DNA from: Alitiscatomonas aceti
GTDB taxonomy: Bacteria > Bacillota > Clostridia > Lachnospirales > Lachnospiraceae
Assembly (NCBI RefSeq): GCF_025567195.1
Contig: NZ_JAOQJF010000004.1
Span: forward strand, 1-64,000
Length of the DNA: 64,000 nucleotides
Reading direction: 5' to 3'
Translations under genes and position numbers: made by a program
In this document: piece after piece, positions 9,062 through 16,155 of the stretch
How the letters are laid out: every line of letters begins with the position of its first letter
Numbering within the stretch: position 1 is the first letter of the stretch
Notes under the pieces: model-generated
What the model was told of the DNA's origin: nothing
Seen by the model: only the letters and a program-made list of their open reading frames with translations
Databases searched by the model: none

Positions 9062-9082
9062 CCGGCCGGCGCTGCCGGCCGG
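9062..9082. other. GC-rich perfect inverted repeat
   Basis: CCGGCCGGC, a 3-nt spacer and GCCGGCCGG form a perfect hairpin in the short gap between the transporter and the next gene. There is no T tract. It may be an mRNA stability element or partial terminator that tunes expression within the cluster. Confidence 0.5.
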
Positions 9083-9106
9083 GAAAAGAAAGGAATGATA
9101 ACGATC

Positions 9107-9946
9107 ATGAGTAAAGAAGTAAAGGTAACGCCAATGGATACTGTAAATAATGCCAGGACCATGCCCTGGAAGGTGGCCATCGAGCCGTTCCGGGTGGCTC
9201 CGAGGGTCTGGTATGTGGGGAATACCTGGGTAGGGAGCTTTCTGATCCAGACCAGCGAGGAGCTGGCGCTGATCGATACGACAGTGATGGAGGATCTGTA
9301 TCTTCTGATCGATTCCATCCACCGCCTGGGCTTTGATCCAAAGGATCTGAAGCATATTTTTCTGACCCATGCCCATATGGACCACGACGGGGCGGCCAGG
9401 GCCTTAAAGGAGCTGACGGGAGCAAAGGTATGGCTGTCCAGAGAGGATGAGGAATGGCGTCACCGCCCGGAGGCGGATATGAGCGACACGGGATTTGCCA
9501 TCGTTCCTTATGAAACAGACTGCTTTTATGAGGATGAAACGCCCATTGTCATGGGGGATGTGGTCATCCGCACCAGACTGTCCGCTGGCCACACGCCGGG
9601 AACCACTTCGTTTTTTGTAGAAATGAAGGACGAGGAGGGAAAAACGGTGGTATGGGGCATGCACGGAGGCGTAGGGATCAATACCATGAATACGGACTAT
9701 CTTCAGAAGGTCCGCCTTCCCCTGTCCCTCCAGGAGGATTTTTTTCGGGGCTGCGAGGAGATGAAGTCCATCCATGTGGACATCTGCACACCCAGCCATC
9801 CATCCCATTCAGATATGCTGGAAAGGATCCCGGAGGATCGGAATGATTACCGGCCTTTTGTGGATGAGGGAAAATGGCCAGCCTTTCTGGAAGAACGGGC
9901 AGAATCCTTGAGAAAGGTCCTGGAACGGGGCGTTTACCAGAGATAA
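9107..9946 (+). CDS. Metallo-beta-lactamase-fold hydrolase
   Basis: A 279-residue protein of the metallo-beta-lactamase superfamily. The metal-binding motif HAHMDH lies at residues 88-93, and later metal ligands are plausible at SAGHTPGT and SHPSH. The layout recalls subclass B3-like enzymes, but there is no signal peptide, so it is probably a cytoplasmic hydrolase rather than an antibiotic resistance enzyme. The start at 9107 was preferred over 9095, which is too close to the AAAGGA site. It lies between a transporter and an amidohydrolase under likely LysR control. The substrate is unknown. Confidence 0.8.
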   Translation: MSKEVKVTPMDTVNNARTMPWKVAIEPFRVAPRVWYVGNTWVGSFLIQTSEELALIDTTVMEDLYLLIDSIHRLGFDPKDLKHIFLTHAHMDHDGAARALKELTGAKVWLSREDEEWRHRPEADMSDTGFAIVPYETDCFYEDETPIVMGDVVIRTRLSAGHTPGTTSFFVEMKDEEGKTVVWGMHGGVGINTMNTDYLQKVRLPLSLQEDFFRGCEEMKSIHVDICTPSHPSHSDMLERIPEDRNDYRPFVDEGKWPAFLEERAESLRKVLERGVYQR

Positions 9947-9971
9947 GGGCAGCCTGAGAGAGGAGAAGAAG

Positions 9972-11120
9972 ATGGATACACTGCTGATCAGAAATGGAAC
10001 GGTCGTGAACGCGGAGGATGGGACCATGGTCCAGGCGGATATCCTGGCCGAAGGAAGCAGGATCCGGAAGGCAGAGCCGGGGATCTGCGACCGGGCGGTC
10101 AGCGAGATCGATGCGACAGGCTGTTATGTGACTCCGGGACTGGTGGACCACCATACCCATATCTATCCCATGGCGTCCATCGGGATCTCTGGAGAGGCCG
10201 CCTGCTTTGGTTCTGGAGTCACAACGGCTGTGGATGCCGGGAGCACGGGCTGCGGGACCTATGAACGATACCGGCCCTGGATCCGTGCGTCCAAGCTGGC
10301 TGTCTGCCCTTACATCCATGTGAGCACCGGGGGGCTTTCCAGCCTTCCGGAGGCCATGGAGGATGTGGATCCGCACCATATGGACGCGGAGGGGATCCGG
10401 GAGCTGTTCCGGCGGTACGGGAATGAGCTTGCGGGACTTAAGATCCGGATCAGCCGGAATATCGTAGGAGATCTGGGATTGGATCCTTTAAAGCGGGCGG
10501 TGGAGATCGCGGAGCTGACGGGGGTTCCTTTGATGGTCCATATTACGGACCCGCCGGCACCGATAGAAGAAGTTCTTTCTGTCCTCCGGCCTGGGGATAT
10601 CGTTACCCATATGTATCAGAACACCGGACCAACGATCCTGGATCGCGGCGCCGTCTCGGACGCCGTAAAGGCGGCGCGGGAAAAGGGGATCCTGTTTGAG
10701 GCGGCGGATGCCCGGGCCCACTTTTCCTTCGAGGTAGCGGAGCCGGCCATCGGAGAGGGATTTTATCCAGATCTTCTGGGAACTGATATCACCAGGCTCA
10801 GCATGCATCTCAGGCCGACGGCCTTTAATCTGGCCATGCAGCTCTCCAAATACAGCTGCCTCGGGATCCCTTTTGGGACGCTGATCCATATTGCGGCCTG
10901 GAAAAACGCAGTCAACCTGGGGCTTTCGGACCAGATTGGGAGTCTGAGGCCTGGAAAACAGGCGGATATCGCTGTATTCCGGCCCTGCCGGAGGCGGAAT
11001 GTATTCGGCGACCGGCCGTTTTCCAATAAAGATGCGGAATTCCGGGAGGGGGATCTGATCTATGAACCGGTGCTTACGGTAAAGGTCGGGGAGATGGTGT
11101 GGAGAAGTGTGACTTTTTAA
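9972..11120 (+). CDS. Amidohydrolase/deacetylase-family metallohydrolase
   Basis: The 382-residue protein has an N-terminal beta segment (IRNGTVVNAEDG), the metal-binding HTH at residues 61-63, a lysine at 157 in GLKIR that is the likely carboxylated metal ligand, further histidines (MVHIT, THMYQ), and a C-terminal GKQADIAVF strand. This is the dihydroorotase-like EF_0837 type of amidohydrolase, which hydrolyses amide or cyclic amide bonds. It follows the metallo-beta-lactamase-fold gene by 25 bp with an AGGAGAAG site, and a terminator closes the unit. Its exact substrate is not visible. Confidence 0.8.
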   Translation: MDTLLIRNGTVVNAEDGTMVQADILAEGSRIRKAEPGICDRAVSEIDATGCYVTPGLVDHHTHIYPMASIGISGEAACFGSGVTTAVDAGSTGCGTYERYRPWIRASKLAVCPYIHVSTGGLSSLPEAMEDVDPHHMDAEGIRELFRRYGNELAGLKIRISRNIVGDLGLDPLKRAVEIAELTGVPLMVHITDPPAPIEEVLSVLRPGDIVTHMYQNTGPTILDRGAVSDAVKAAREKGILFEAADARAHFSFEVAEPAIGEGFYPDLLGTDITRLSMHLRPTAFNLAMQLSKYSCLGIPFGTLIHIAAWKNAVNLGLSDQIGSLRPGKQADIAVFRPCRRRNVFGDRPFSNKDAEFREGDLIYEPVLTVKVGEMVWRSVTF

Positions 11121-11135
11121 AAGAGGGAAATGAAA

Positions 11136-11184
11136 AGCCTGGCTGGGCGTGCGTCAAAACACGCTTCCTGCCAGGCTGATTTTT
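11136..11184 (+). terminator. Terminator of the transporter-hydrolase cluster
   Basis: AGCCTGGC at 11136 pairs with GCCAGGCT ending at 11177, with an inner GCGTG/CACGC stem, followed by GATTTTTG. Confidence 0.75.
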
Positions 11185-11220
11185 GTTTGAAGGTATGCTG
11201 TGGAGCGGGAGCGGATCTGA

Positions 11221-11256
11221 AAAATAAAAAGCCTGGACTCTTACGAATCCAGGCTT
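11221..11256 (-). terminator. Terminator of tRNA-Leu(AAG)
   Basis: On the minus strand AAGCCTGGA pairs with TCCAGGCTT and runs into TTTATTTTT, immediately after the tRNA 3' end. Confidence 0.8.
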
Positions 11257-11258
11257 TA

Positions 11259-11342
11259 TGCGGAAGATGGGACTTGAACCCACACGATGTAACCACCACA
11301 AGATCCTTAGTCTTGCTCGTCTGCCAGTTCCGACACTTCCGC
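11259..11342 (-). tRNA. tRNA-Leu (anticodon AAG)
   Basis: Read on the minus strand, the acceptor stem GCGGAAG pairs with CTTCCGC and ends in discriminator A. The anticodon arm is CAAGA-CTAAGGA-TCTTG, giving anticodon AAG for CUU/CUC leucine codons. A long variable arm and the GGTTCAAGTCC T-arm confirm a class II leucine tRNA. No CCA is encoded. Confidence 0.92.
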
Positions 11343-11461
11343 GTATCGTTCTGAGCTTTTGTTGTTCAGCTCTCACCGACGTGTTATAATATACCACAGC
11401 CTGAAGGATTTGGCAAGTACTTTTTTGAATTTTTTTAAAAAATATTTTTTTGAAAAAGTTG

Positions 11462-11490
11462 TTGACAAAATGACAGTTTTATAATATAAT
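11462..11490 (+). promoter_or_regulatory. Promoter of first tRNA-Leu(CAG)
   Basis: TTGACA at 11462-11467 and TATAAT at 11485-11490 with a 17-bp spacer, ideally placed before the tRNA. Confidence 0.85.
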
Positions 11491-11535
11491 TCAACATGTC
11501 GCTGAGAGATATAAACAAAGCGGCAGAGAAGAAAT

Positions 11536-11619
11536 GCAGAAGTGGCGGAATTGGCAGACGCGCACGGTTCAGGTCCGTGTGGTAGCAATACCATGAGGGT
11601 TCAAGTCCCTCCTCCTGCA
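11536..11619 (+). tRNA. tRNA-Leu (anticodon CAG), copy 1
   Basis: The anticodon arm CACGG-TTCAGGT-CCGTG gives anticodon CAG. The acceptor GCAGAAG pairs with CTCCTGC with one A-C mismatch at the fifth pair. The variable arm is long and the T-arm is GAGGG-TTCAAGT-CCCTC. No CCA is encoded. An identical gene lies 343 bp downstream. Confidence 0.93.
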
Positions 11620-11812
11620 CTGGCAAAGAAACCTGTTTCCAAAACCTGTTTCCAGAAGGGAGCAGGTTTTTTCGTATTCTGGACAGAGTGGACCTTTATA
11701 CAAAAACGTCCCCTGAGGATCCGCTCGGAGCAGAAAAGGGACCTGCTGGAGGCGGATGAATTTACGCGTACTTGTACTGGCAAAAAAAATAAAAAAAAGA
11801 AAAGAAAAAAGC

Positions 11813-11840
11813 TTGACATTTTGAAAAAAATGTGTAAAAT
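11813..11840 (+). promoter_or_regulatory. Promoter of second tRNA-Leu(CAG)
   Basis: TTGACA at 11813-11818 and TAAAAT at 11835-11840 with a 16-bp spacer. Confidence 0.75.
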
Positions 11841-11878
11841 AATACGTGTCGAGTGAGAAAAACGGCAGAAAAGGAAAT

Positions 11879-11962
11879 GCAGAAGTGGCGGAATTGGCAG
11901 ACGCGCACGGTTCAGGTCCGTGTGGTAGCAATACCATGAGGGTTCAAGTCCCTCCTCCTGCA
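11879..11962 (+). tRNA. tRNA-Leu (anticodon CAG), copy 2
   Basis: All 84 bases are identical to the copy at 11536-11619, and the preceding CGGCAGA...GAAAT bases are also conserved. Each copy has its own promoter and downstream terminator-like stem, so this is a tandem duplication rather than one polycistronic unit. Confidence 0.93.
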
Positions 11963-11979
11963 CGAACAGAGAACGGAAA

Positions 11980-12007
11980 CAGCCTCCCAGAAAGGGAGGC
12001 TGTTTTT
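11980..12007 (+). terminator. Terminator after tRNA-Leu copy 2
   Basis: CAGCCTCCC and GGGAGGCTG form a 9-bp perfect stem followed by TTTTTG. Confidence 0.85.
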
Positions 12008-12010
12008 GTA

Positions 12011-12535
12011 TCAGGAGATCCGGACAATGGAAAGTCCGGTCCTGGCTTCGAGAAAACGGGAAAATTCCTCCGGCATCCCGCCTTTTAGTCTGGCCTTGTC
12101 GTAGGCCTGGGCATGGTTTTCTCCCAGTATCAGGATAAAATAGTCCGGAAGCTCAGCAATGGCTGCAATCCGGTCATAGGGCCAGTCTGTCTGCCCGCTT
12201 CTGGTTTCCGTATGGTAGGAGTCCTCCTTAAAGACGGAGACGGCTGATTCTGTACCGGGAAGCAGCCGCTTTCTGGCGAAATAGCCGTTGAGCCTGTCCT
12301 CAAAGAAAAAGGTTAAGAGGATGGCGAGGACAGCCGACAGTGTAAGGAGCGTCCTTCCATTAATGGAAAAGGAGCTGCCCGCCGGAGGAAGGAGAAGGAA
12401 GGTTCCCAGAAGGACCACGATCCATCCAAAGATATGGGCGCGGCGGCTCCTCTTTTTCCTTACGGTTTTCCGCAGGGCTCTGGCCATGGCGGTCAGAGTC
12501 TTCATGTCATAATCAGTGGTGGTGGTAAATTCCAT
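12011..12535 (-). CDS. YcxB-like membrane protein
   Basis: A 174-residue protein with a basic N-terminal segment (RKTVRKKRSRR), two closely spaced transmembrane helices at about residues 37-75, and a C-terminal soluble domain with YDRIAAIAELPDYFILILGENHAQAYDK. This layout matches the YcxB-like family, whose function is unknown. AAGGAG lies 8 nt before the ATG at 12535. It is the last host gene before the prophage and shares a convergent terminator region with tRNA-Leu copy 2. Confidence 0.7.
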   Translation of the reverse strand: MEFTTTTDYDMKTLTAMARALRKTVRKKRSRRAHIFGWIVVLLGTFLLLPPAGSSFSINGRTLLTLSAVLAILLTFFFEDRLNGYFARKRLLPGTESAVSVFKEDSYHTETRSGQTDWPYDRIAAIAELPDYFILILGENHAQAYDKARLKGGMPEEFSRFLEARTGLSIVRIS

Positions 12536-12628
12536 ACGATCATCTCCTTGTTTTTTATAAAGATATTATAGCGGATAGAGACGCCGGTTTTCAAGAGAAC
12601 TGAAAAAATGAAAAGAAAGGGTAAGGAA

Positions 12629-12647
12629 TCTTAAGATTCGTTTAATT
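12629..12647 (+). other. attL core
   Basis: TCTTAAGATTCGTTTAATT is identical to the sequence at 54150-54168. It lies in the intergenic gap beyond the integrase 3' end, not in a tRNA gene. TTAA-N7-TTAA within it resembles a tyrosine-recombinase crossover site. Confidence 0.85.
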
Positions 12648-12656
12648 TCACAGGGG

Positions 12657-12701
12657 CTTGTAAAATTCAGGGGAAACGCATCAAACCCCTGATTTTACAA
12701 G
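12657..12701 (-). terminator. Strong stem-loop downstream of the integrase
   Basis: A 16-17 nt stem (CTTGTAAAATTCAGGGG with CCCCTGATTTTACAAG, one bulged base) with a 12-nt loop lies between the attL core and the integrase stop. It may end integrase mRNA or form part of the attachment site. There is no clear T tract. Confidence 0.55.
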
Positions 12702-12764
12702 GAAAATACAACAAAACAAGAGGCTGAAAAGGATGGGGCAGGAGTGGATAAAACGGGACGGTTT

Positions 12765-12781
12765 GTCACACACTTGTCACA
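12765..12781 (+). promoter_or_regulatory. Candidate left integrase arm site
   Basis: GTCACACACTTGTCACA is repeated exactly at 54087-54103 and in both cases lies just inside the att core. It overlaps the integrase stop codon. Arm-type integrase binding sites have this placement. Confidence 0.6.
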
Positions 12782-13911
12782 ACCTTAATCCTCTCGATTT
12801 CTGCCCGGAGGGCAGACAGATCGCGGTGTCCATAGACCTTATTGGTTACGTCCTTAAAGCTATGTCCCATTAGCCGCTTGCGGTCATTATCACTGACCTT
12901 AGCGTCTTCCAGCAATGCCGAGAATGTGTGCCGGCAGTCATGGGGTGTGTGCTTGGGATCGCCAAGGATTCCCAGATTATCTAAAGCAGCAGTACATCTT
13001 TTACGATAGGTGTTTGTGGATTGGCACAATAACGCCCCATCCCGGGCTAAACGGCGTTTTACAAGTGGCAAAATTGCGGAATGAATGGGAACAATCCGTT
13101 CCCTGCTGGTTCTTGTTTTAAGGCCTCCGCGGAAGCAGTAGTCGGTCAGATCGACTTCAATAACCTTTAATTCCGATATACGGTGTCCAGAATAGCACAT
13201 GATCAGTAAAAGTTCAATGATAGGATCTTCATTATGAGACCAGAGCATCTGGAGCTCCTCTTCGGTGAAGGGGACTCCGTGTTCATCATCATCGGGTGTC
13301 TTGATCGAGACAAATTTGGAATAATCCTTGTCACACCATCCGCATCCATCTGCGTAATGATACAGGGAATGGTACAGATTTAAAATCTGCTCAAGGCTGG
13401 AATGCTTGAGAGGACAGGCATCCAGAGTGTCCTGCAGATCTTTCGCAGTGATAGACCGGAACTCACGATCATGCAGATTGGCACTGTGCTTGAATCCCAT
13501 ACGGGCTCCGTATATGCAGGATTTAGAATACTGATGTCCTTCGTGGAATTTGTTTGCATAAAAAGCCTCATAGACTTCAGCATAAGTTGGGGACTTTGAT
13601 TGTTGCTTTCCGGAATAGTCGGACAGAATGTGCTTGATGATGGTATCTGAGTTTTCAAGACTATCCAGGGAAGACTTCAATGTTCCCTCCATGCCAGGGA
13701 CGTATGTACCGGCCTTGTAGGCCGTGAGGACGGCAAAGCCGACATACCAGTCATCCACATAGCAGAGAGCCCGCGGAACGACGTACATGCCGTTGACGGG
13801 GTTTTCATGGGCGGGTGGATGTACCGCGTAAGGATTCCTACGGCCAGATCCAAGATATCGGATGCTGCCATAGCCATTTGGTAACTTCGTGTGTTTTTTC
13901 CGTTTAGGCAT
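12766..13911 (-). CDS. int: Phage integrase (tyrosine recombinase)
   Basis: A 381-residue integrase. Residues ~1-60 form an unusual basic N-terminal arm-binding-like segment, ~100-200 the core-binding domain, and ~220-375 the catalytic domain. Catalytic residues are R244 (SGHRISEL), H324 and R327 (HDCRHTF), H350 (GH) and Y360 (KVYGH). It catalyses integration between attP and the host site. I chose the ATG at 13911 because AAGGAGG lies 6 nt before it; upstream in-frame ATGs have no such site. Its 3' end abuts attL, the usual arrangement. Confidence 0.95.
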   Translation of the reverse strand: MPKRKKHTKLPNGYGSIRYLGSGRRNPYAVHPPAHENPVNGMYVVPRALCYVDDWYVGFAVLTAYKAGTYVPGMEGTLKSSLDSLENSDTIIKHILSDYSGKQQSKSPTYAEVYEAFYANKFHEGHQYSKSCIYGARMGFKHSANLHDREFRSITAKDLQDTLDACPLKHSSLEQILNLYHSLYHYADGCGWCDKDYSKFVSIKTPDDDEHGVPFTEEELQMLWSHNEDPIIELLLIMCYSGHRISELKVIEVDLTDYCFRGGLKTRTSRERIVPIHSAILPLVKRRLARDGALLCQSTNTYRKRCTAALDNLGILGDPKHTPHDCRHTFSALLEDAKVSDNDRKRLMGHSFKDVTNKVYGHRDLSALRAEIERIKVVTSV

Positions 13912-13955
13912 AATATTCCTCCTTGCATTGGTTTGGGTATAAAAATAACACCTGC

Positions 13956-13985
13956 TTGCCAGATGCATAAGGAGTATGGTATAAT
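13956..13985 (+). promoter_or_regulatory. Promoter divergent from the integrase
   Basis: TTGCCA (13956-13961) and TATAAT (13980-13985) with an 18-bp spacer, pointing rightward into a region without an open frame. Confidence 0.6.
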
Positions 13986-13991
13986 CTGAGT

Positions 13992-14080
13992 GGTTAGGTC
14001 AGGTTATTTCTCCCGGCATCGGGTAGCAGTAACCGGTCTGTGGGCCGTCTCCAGTTGGCGCTGGGGGCGGCTTTTATATT
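13992..14080 (+). ncRNA. Candidate small structured RNA beside the integrase
   Basis: A predicted ~88-nt transcript lies between the promoter at 13956-13985 and a strong terminator (stem 14044-14054 with 14061-14071, then TTTTATATT). Upstream of the terminator, GGTTA pairs with TAACC around an inner CCCG-GCAT-CGGG hairpin. No ORF with a ribosome site fits. The YHYH gene on the other strand ends at 14093, so the unit is self-contained. I do not recognise a named RNA family. It may be a regulatory RNA or simply the leader of a short untranslated transcript. Confidence 0.5.
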
Positions 14081-14092
14081 TGGCATATCGAG

Positions 14093-14962
14093 TTAGTCTC
14101 TATTTCTAAAAATCCAATATAAAAATAAGAAACTTGCACAAAACCAGGCAAAGGCAGACAGGATAGAATAGGATCCGCCTTGAAGGTTGATGTCGTGCAT
14201 AAAATAAAAACAAGTCAAAACAGAGTTAATTAAGCAAGTCATCAGAATCAAAGGTGTGTCCATCTGGCGGAAAACGCATATACAGATGATTGGGATGAAC
14301 ATATTGATAAAGAAAGTATACCCAAATTCTACTACGCCCATAATCGTAACAGAAGATGTACTAAAAAGTACGGCGTAAACAACAACAAAAATAAACACTA
14401 GAGCCATACATTTACCTGCATTTTTCTTGATACAAGGTCCTACTTTTTGGCGGATTTTATACGCTAGAAGGACAAGTAAAATATAAAACGATACTATAAC
14501 AATACAAGCTAAAACTGATACAAGGATTGGATATAGAAAATACGATAACTTTTCCCATTGCGAACTGTTAGCGGTTTGAATGGGTGCAGCAGTTGTTTCT
14601 GTATTAGAGAAACTTTCTTCATAGGTCTCATCATCTCGTTGTGGGCTGTCGGTGGTTTGAATGGGCGCAGCAGTTGTTTCTGTATAAGAAGAACTTTCTT
14701 CATAAATATCTTCATCCCATTGTGGACTGTCAGCAGTTGTTTCTGTATAAGAGAAATTATATTCATAAATATCTTCATCATCATAGGGGCATTTCCCGTT
14801 AGGATGGTCATGTGCCGGTCGTCCATGATGGTAATGGTATTCGCCTGTGCTCCGGTCATAATGTCCACCGTCTGAATCCGTTCTTCCAGGGTGGGCATTT
14901 GCGTTGAATGCAAATACAAGAGTCAGTAGAATTAGTAATGCAACAGATATCAGCTTTTTCAT
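14093..14962 (-). CDS. Secreted/membrane YHYH-domain protein
   Basis: The 289-residue protein starts with a signal peptide (MKKLISVALLILLTLVFAFNANA), followed by a His-rich YHYH module (GGHYDRSTGEYHYHHG, residues ~32-47). Three near-repeats of YEESxSYTETTA make a Thr/Glu-rich linker (~66-130), and about four transmembrane helices follow (~140-285). The function of YHYH modules is not established; the His cluster could bind metal. It lies between integrase and repressor on the lysogenic strand, so it is probably expressed from the prophage as a lysogenic conversion gene. Confidence 0.7.
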   Translation of the reverse strand: MKKLISVALLILLTLVFAFNANAHPGRTDSDGGHYDRSTGEYHYHHGRPAHDHPNGKCPYDDEDIYEYNFSYTETTADSPQWDEDIYEESSSYTETTAAPIQTTDSPQRDDETYEESFSNTETTAAPIQTANSSQWEKLSYFLYPILVSVLACIVIVSFYILLVLLAYKIRQKVGPCIKKNAGKCMALVFIFVVVYAVLFSTSSVTIMGVVEFGYTFFINMFIPIICICVFRQMDTPLILMTCLINSVLTCFYFMHDINLQGGSYSILSAFAWFCASFLFLYWIFRNRD

Positions 14963-15114
14963 TTGTGTATCCCCCCAAACACTGTCATGCTAAAGAAATA
15001 CATATATTTTCCGGATCACAGAATCCGTGGAATATATTACAGATCGAACCGGACTTTATATATAAATCTTTGCTTTAAAAATAAAATCTATCTTTACATA
15101 CTACAATAAGATGT

Positions 15115-15558
15115 TCAAATAGCCTTATGTGTGCTATCAGAAACTGGTGGATACTGGCTTTCCAGTTCCTCGGGAGTTTTTGGGATCATTCCTAAAAAAG
15201 CCCCCATAGTATTGTTTGTAAGAGATTCTATAAAGATGGTTACGGCCTCTCTTTCTTGTTTGCTTAATTTCAGATATTTTTCCAGAAAATTCCTTTCAAA
15301 GTCATTTAAATTAAAATTCTTAGCAAAAACATCGAATTCATTTTCTGGCTCAGGTGTAAACATTTCGCCTTGACCAGTTTTTATCCAATTCTCATTCACA
15401 TTAAACTCTCGACAAATAGAGAGAATCATTTGATCGGTTAAATTTCTTTTTCCATTTTCAATGTTGGAAATGGCCGAACGAGTCACACCGACACGTTTGC
15501 CAAACTCTTCCATTGTTAGAGATAGAGTTTTTCTCAATAATGCAATTCGGTTATTCAT
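15115..15558 (-). CDS. XRE-family phage repressor (cI-like)
   Basis: The 147-residue protein has an N-terminal helix-turn-helix (residues ~10-65: LTMEEFGKRVGVTRSAISNIENGKR) and a C-terminal region without a LexA-type peptidase motif. The NENWIKTGQGEMF segment is typical of small clostridial phage repressors. It sits leftward of a divergent operator region, with its promoter (TTGACT, 17 bp, TATACT) overlapping an operator, so it should control itself and the early genes. Induction probably does not go through RecA self-cleavage. Confidence 0.88.
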   Translation of the reverse strand: MNNRIALLRKTLSLTMEEFGKRVGVTRSAISNIENGKRNLTDQMILSICREFNVNENWIKTGQGEMFTPEPENEFDVFAKNFNLNDFERNFLEKYLKLSKQEREAVTIFIESLTNNTMGAFLGMIPKTPEELESQYPPVSDSTHKAI

Positions 15559-15584
15559 TGTAAAGTTCCTCCTTTGATAAGAAA

Positions 15585-15613
15585 AGTATAATACATTATG
15601 TTGTCAAAGTCAA
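15585..15613 (-). promoter_or_regulatory. Repressor promoter
   Basis: On the minus strand TTGACT (15608-15613) and TATACT (15585-15590) are 17 bp apart. The -35 lies inside operator 1. Confidence 0.7.
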
Positions 15614-15634
15614 CAAATGTTTTCAAAGAAAACA
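15599..15634. promoter_or_regulatory. Repressor operators O1 and O2
   Basis: Two 7-3-7 dyads lie between repressor and early genes: TGTTGTCAAAGTCAACA (15599-15615, one mismatch) and TGTTTTCAAAGAAAACA (15618-15634, perfect), centres 19 bp apart. A further half-site, TGTTTTC, lies at 15650-15656 inside the rightward promoter. Confidence 0.75.
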
Positions 15635-15642
15635 AATAATGC

Positions 15643-15671
15643 TTGACATTGTTTTCTTCGTGACGTATGAT
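15643..15671 (+). promoter_or_regulatory. Rightward early promoter
   Basis: TTGACA (15643-15648) and TATGAT (15666-15671) with a 17-bp spacer containing an operator-like half-site. It should drive the early lytic genes. Confidence 0.78.
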
Positions 15672-15703
15672 GATAACAGAGAATACAAAGAGAGGTGATT
15701 GCA

Positions 15704-15871
15704 GTGTCAAAAGAAACGAAAAAGGATTTAGGTAAAATTGAAGATTTAGAAAAAATAGTAGTAAAATTTCGCAATTTACCGCGAAATGAGCAGGCCATGG
15801 TATCCGGGTTTATTGCGGGCCTGGAGGCACAGAAAGCGCTTAACTCAGAGCCAGAGAAAAAAGGAGCCTAG
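15704..15871 (+). CDS. Small first early gene, unknown
   Basis: A 55-codon frame starts at GTG with AGAGGTG 7 bases upstream. It encodes an acidic helical protein (MSKETKKDLGKIEDLEK ... LPRNEQAMVSGFIAGLEAQK). The segment NEQAMVSGFIAGLE resembles C-terminal tails of clostridial phage repressors. It is the first gene of the rightward early transcript, the place of cro or an antirepressor in many phages, but it has no obvious helix-turn-helix. Function not assigned. Confidence 0.6.
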   Translation: MSKETKKDLGKIEDLEKIVVKFRNLPRNEQAMVSGFIAGLEAQKALNSEPEKKGA

Positions 15872-15903
15872 TACCTGTTCAGAGAGGAAAGGAGAGAGAA
15901 TAG

Positions 15904-16134
15904 ATGAGTGAACCACTTAAACCATGTCCATTCTGTGGTGGAAAAGCCAAAATACATATGGAACATAAAAGAATAGGACTTACCTTATGGGGACGGTGTG
16001 AAAAATGTCTCGCGGAAACTGCTGGATATTGTCCCAAAGATGACCTGGAAAGTTTTGAAGAATGCAAAGAGCTGGCGATTAAAGCATGGAACAGACGGAC
16101 AGAGGGTTCGAAACCGGAGAAAAAAGAAGCCTAG
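15904..16134 (+). CDS. Lar-type restriction alleviation protein
   Basis: A 76-residue zinc-ribbon protein. CPFCGG (residues 8-13) and CEKC (~37-40) provide four cysteines, and it ends with the AIKAWNRR motif that marks the Lar restriction-alleviation family. Members of that family modulate host type I restriction. Its position at the front of the early region suits an anti-restriction role, but many phage members are uncharacterised. GGAAAGGAGAG precedes the ATG. Confidence 0.75.
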   Translation: MSEPLKPCPFCGGKAKIHMEHKRIGLTLWGRCEKCLAETAGYCPKDDLESFEECKELAIKAWNRRTEGSKPEKKEA

Positions 16135-16155
16135 TACCTGGGGAAAGGAGAGAGA

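Noticed and set aside
9107..9946. A beta-lactam resistance gene
   Set aside because: The metallo-beta-lactamase fold is present, but there is no export signal and the neighbours are metabolic. Most members of the fold are not lactamases.
11542..11856. Open frames over the tRNA-Leu genes on both strands
   Set aside because: They coincide with the tRNA sequences, which can be read as WNGIGRRAR-like peptides, and have no ribosome sites. The tRNA folds are clear.
11259..11962. A tRNA-Leu gene as the prophage attachment site
   Set aside because: The 19-bp direct repeat lies in intergenic DNA at 12629, and the attR side contains no tRNA fragment.
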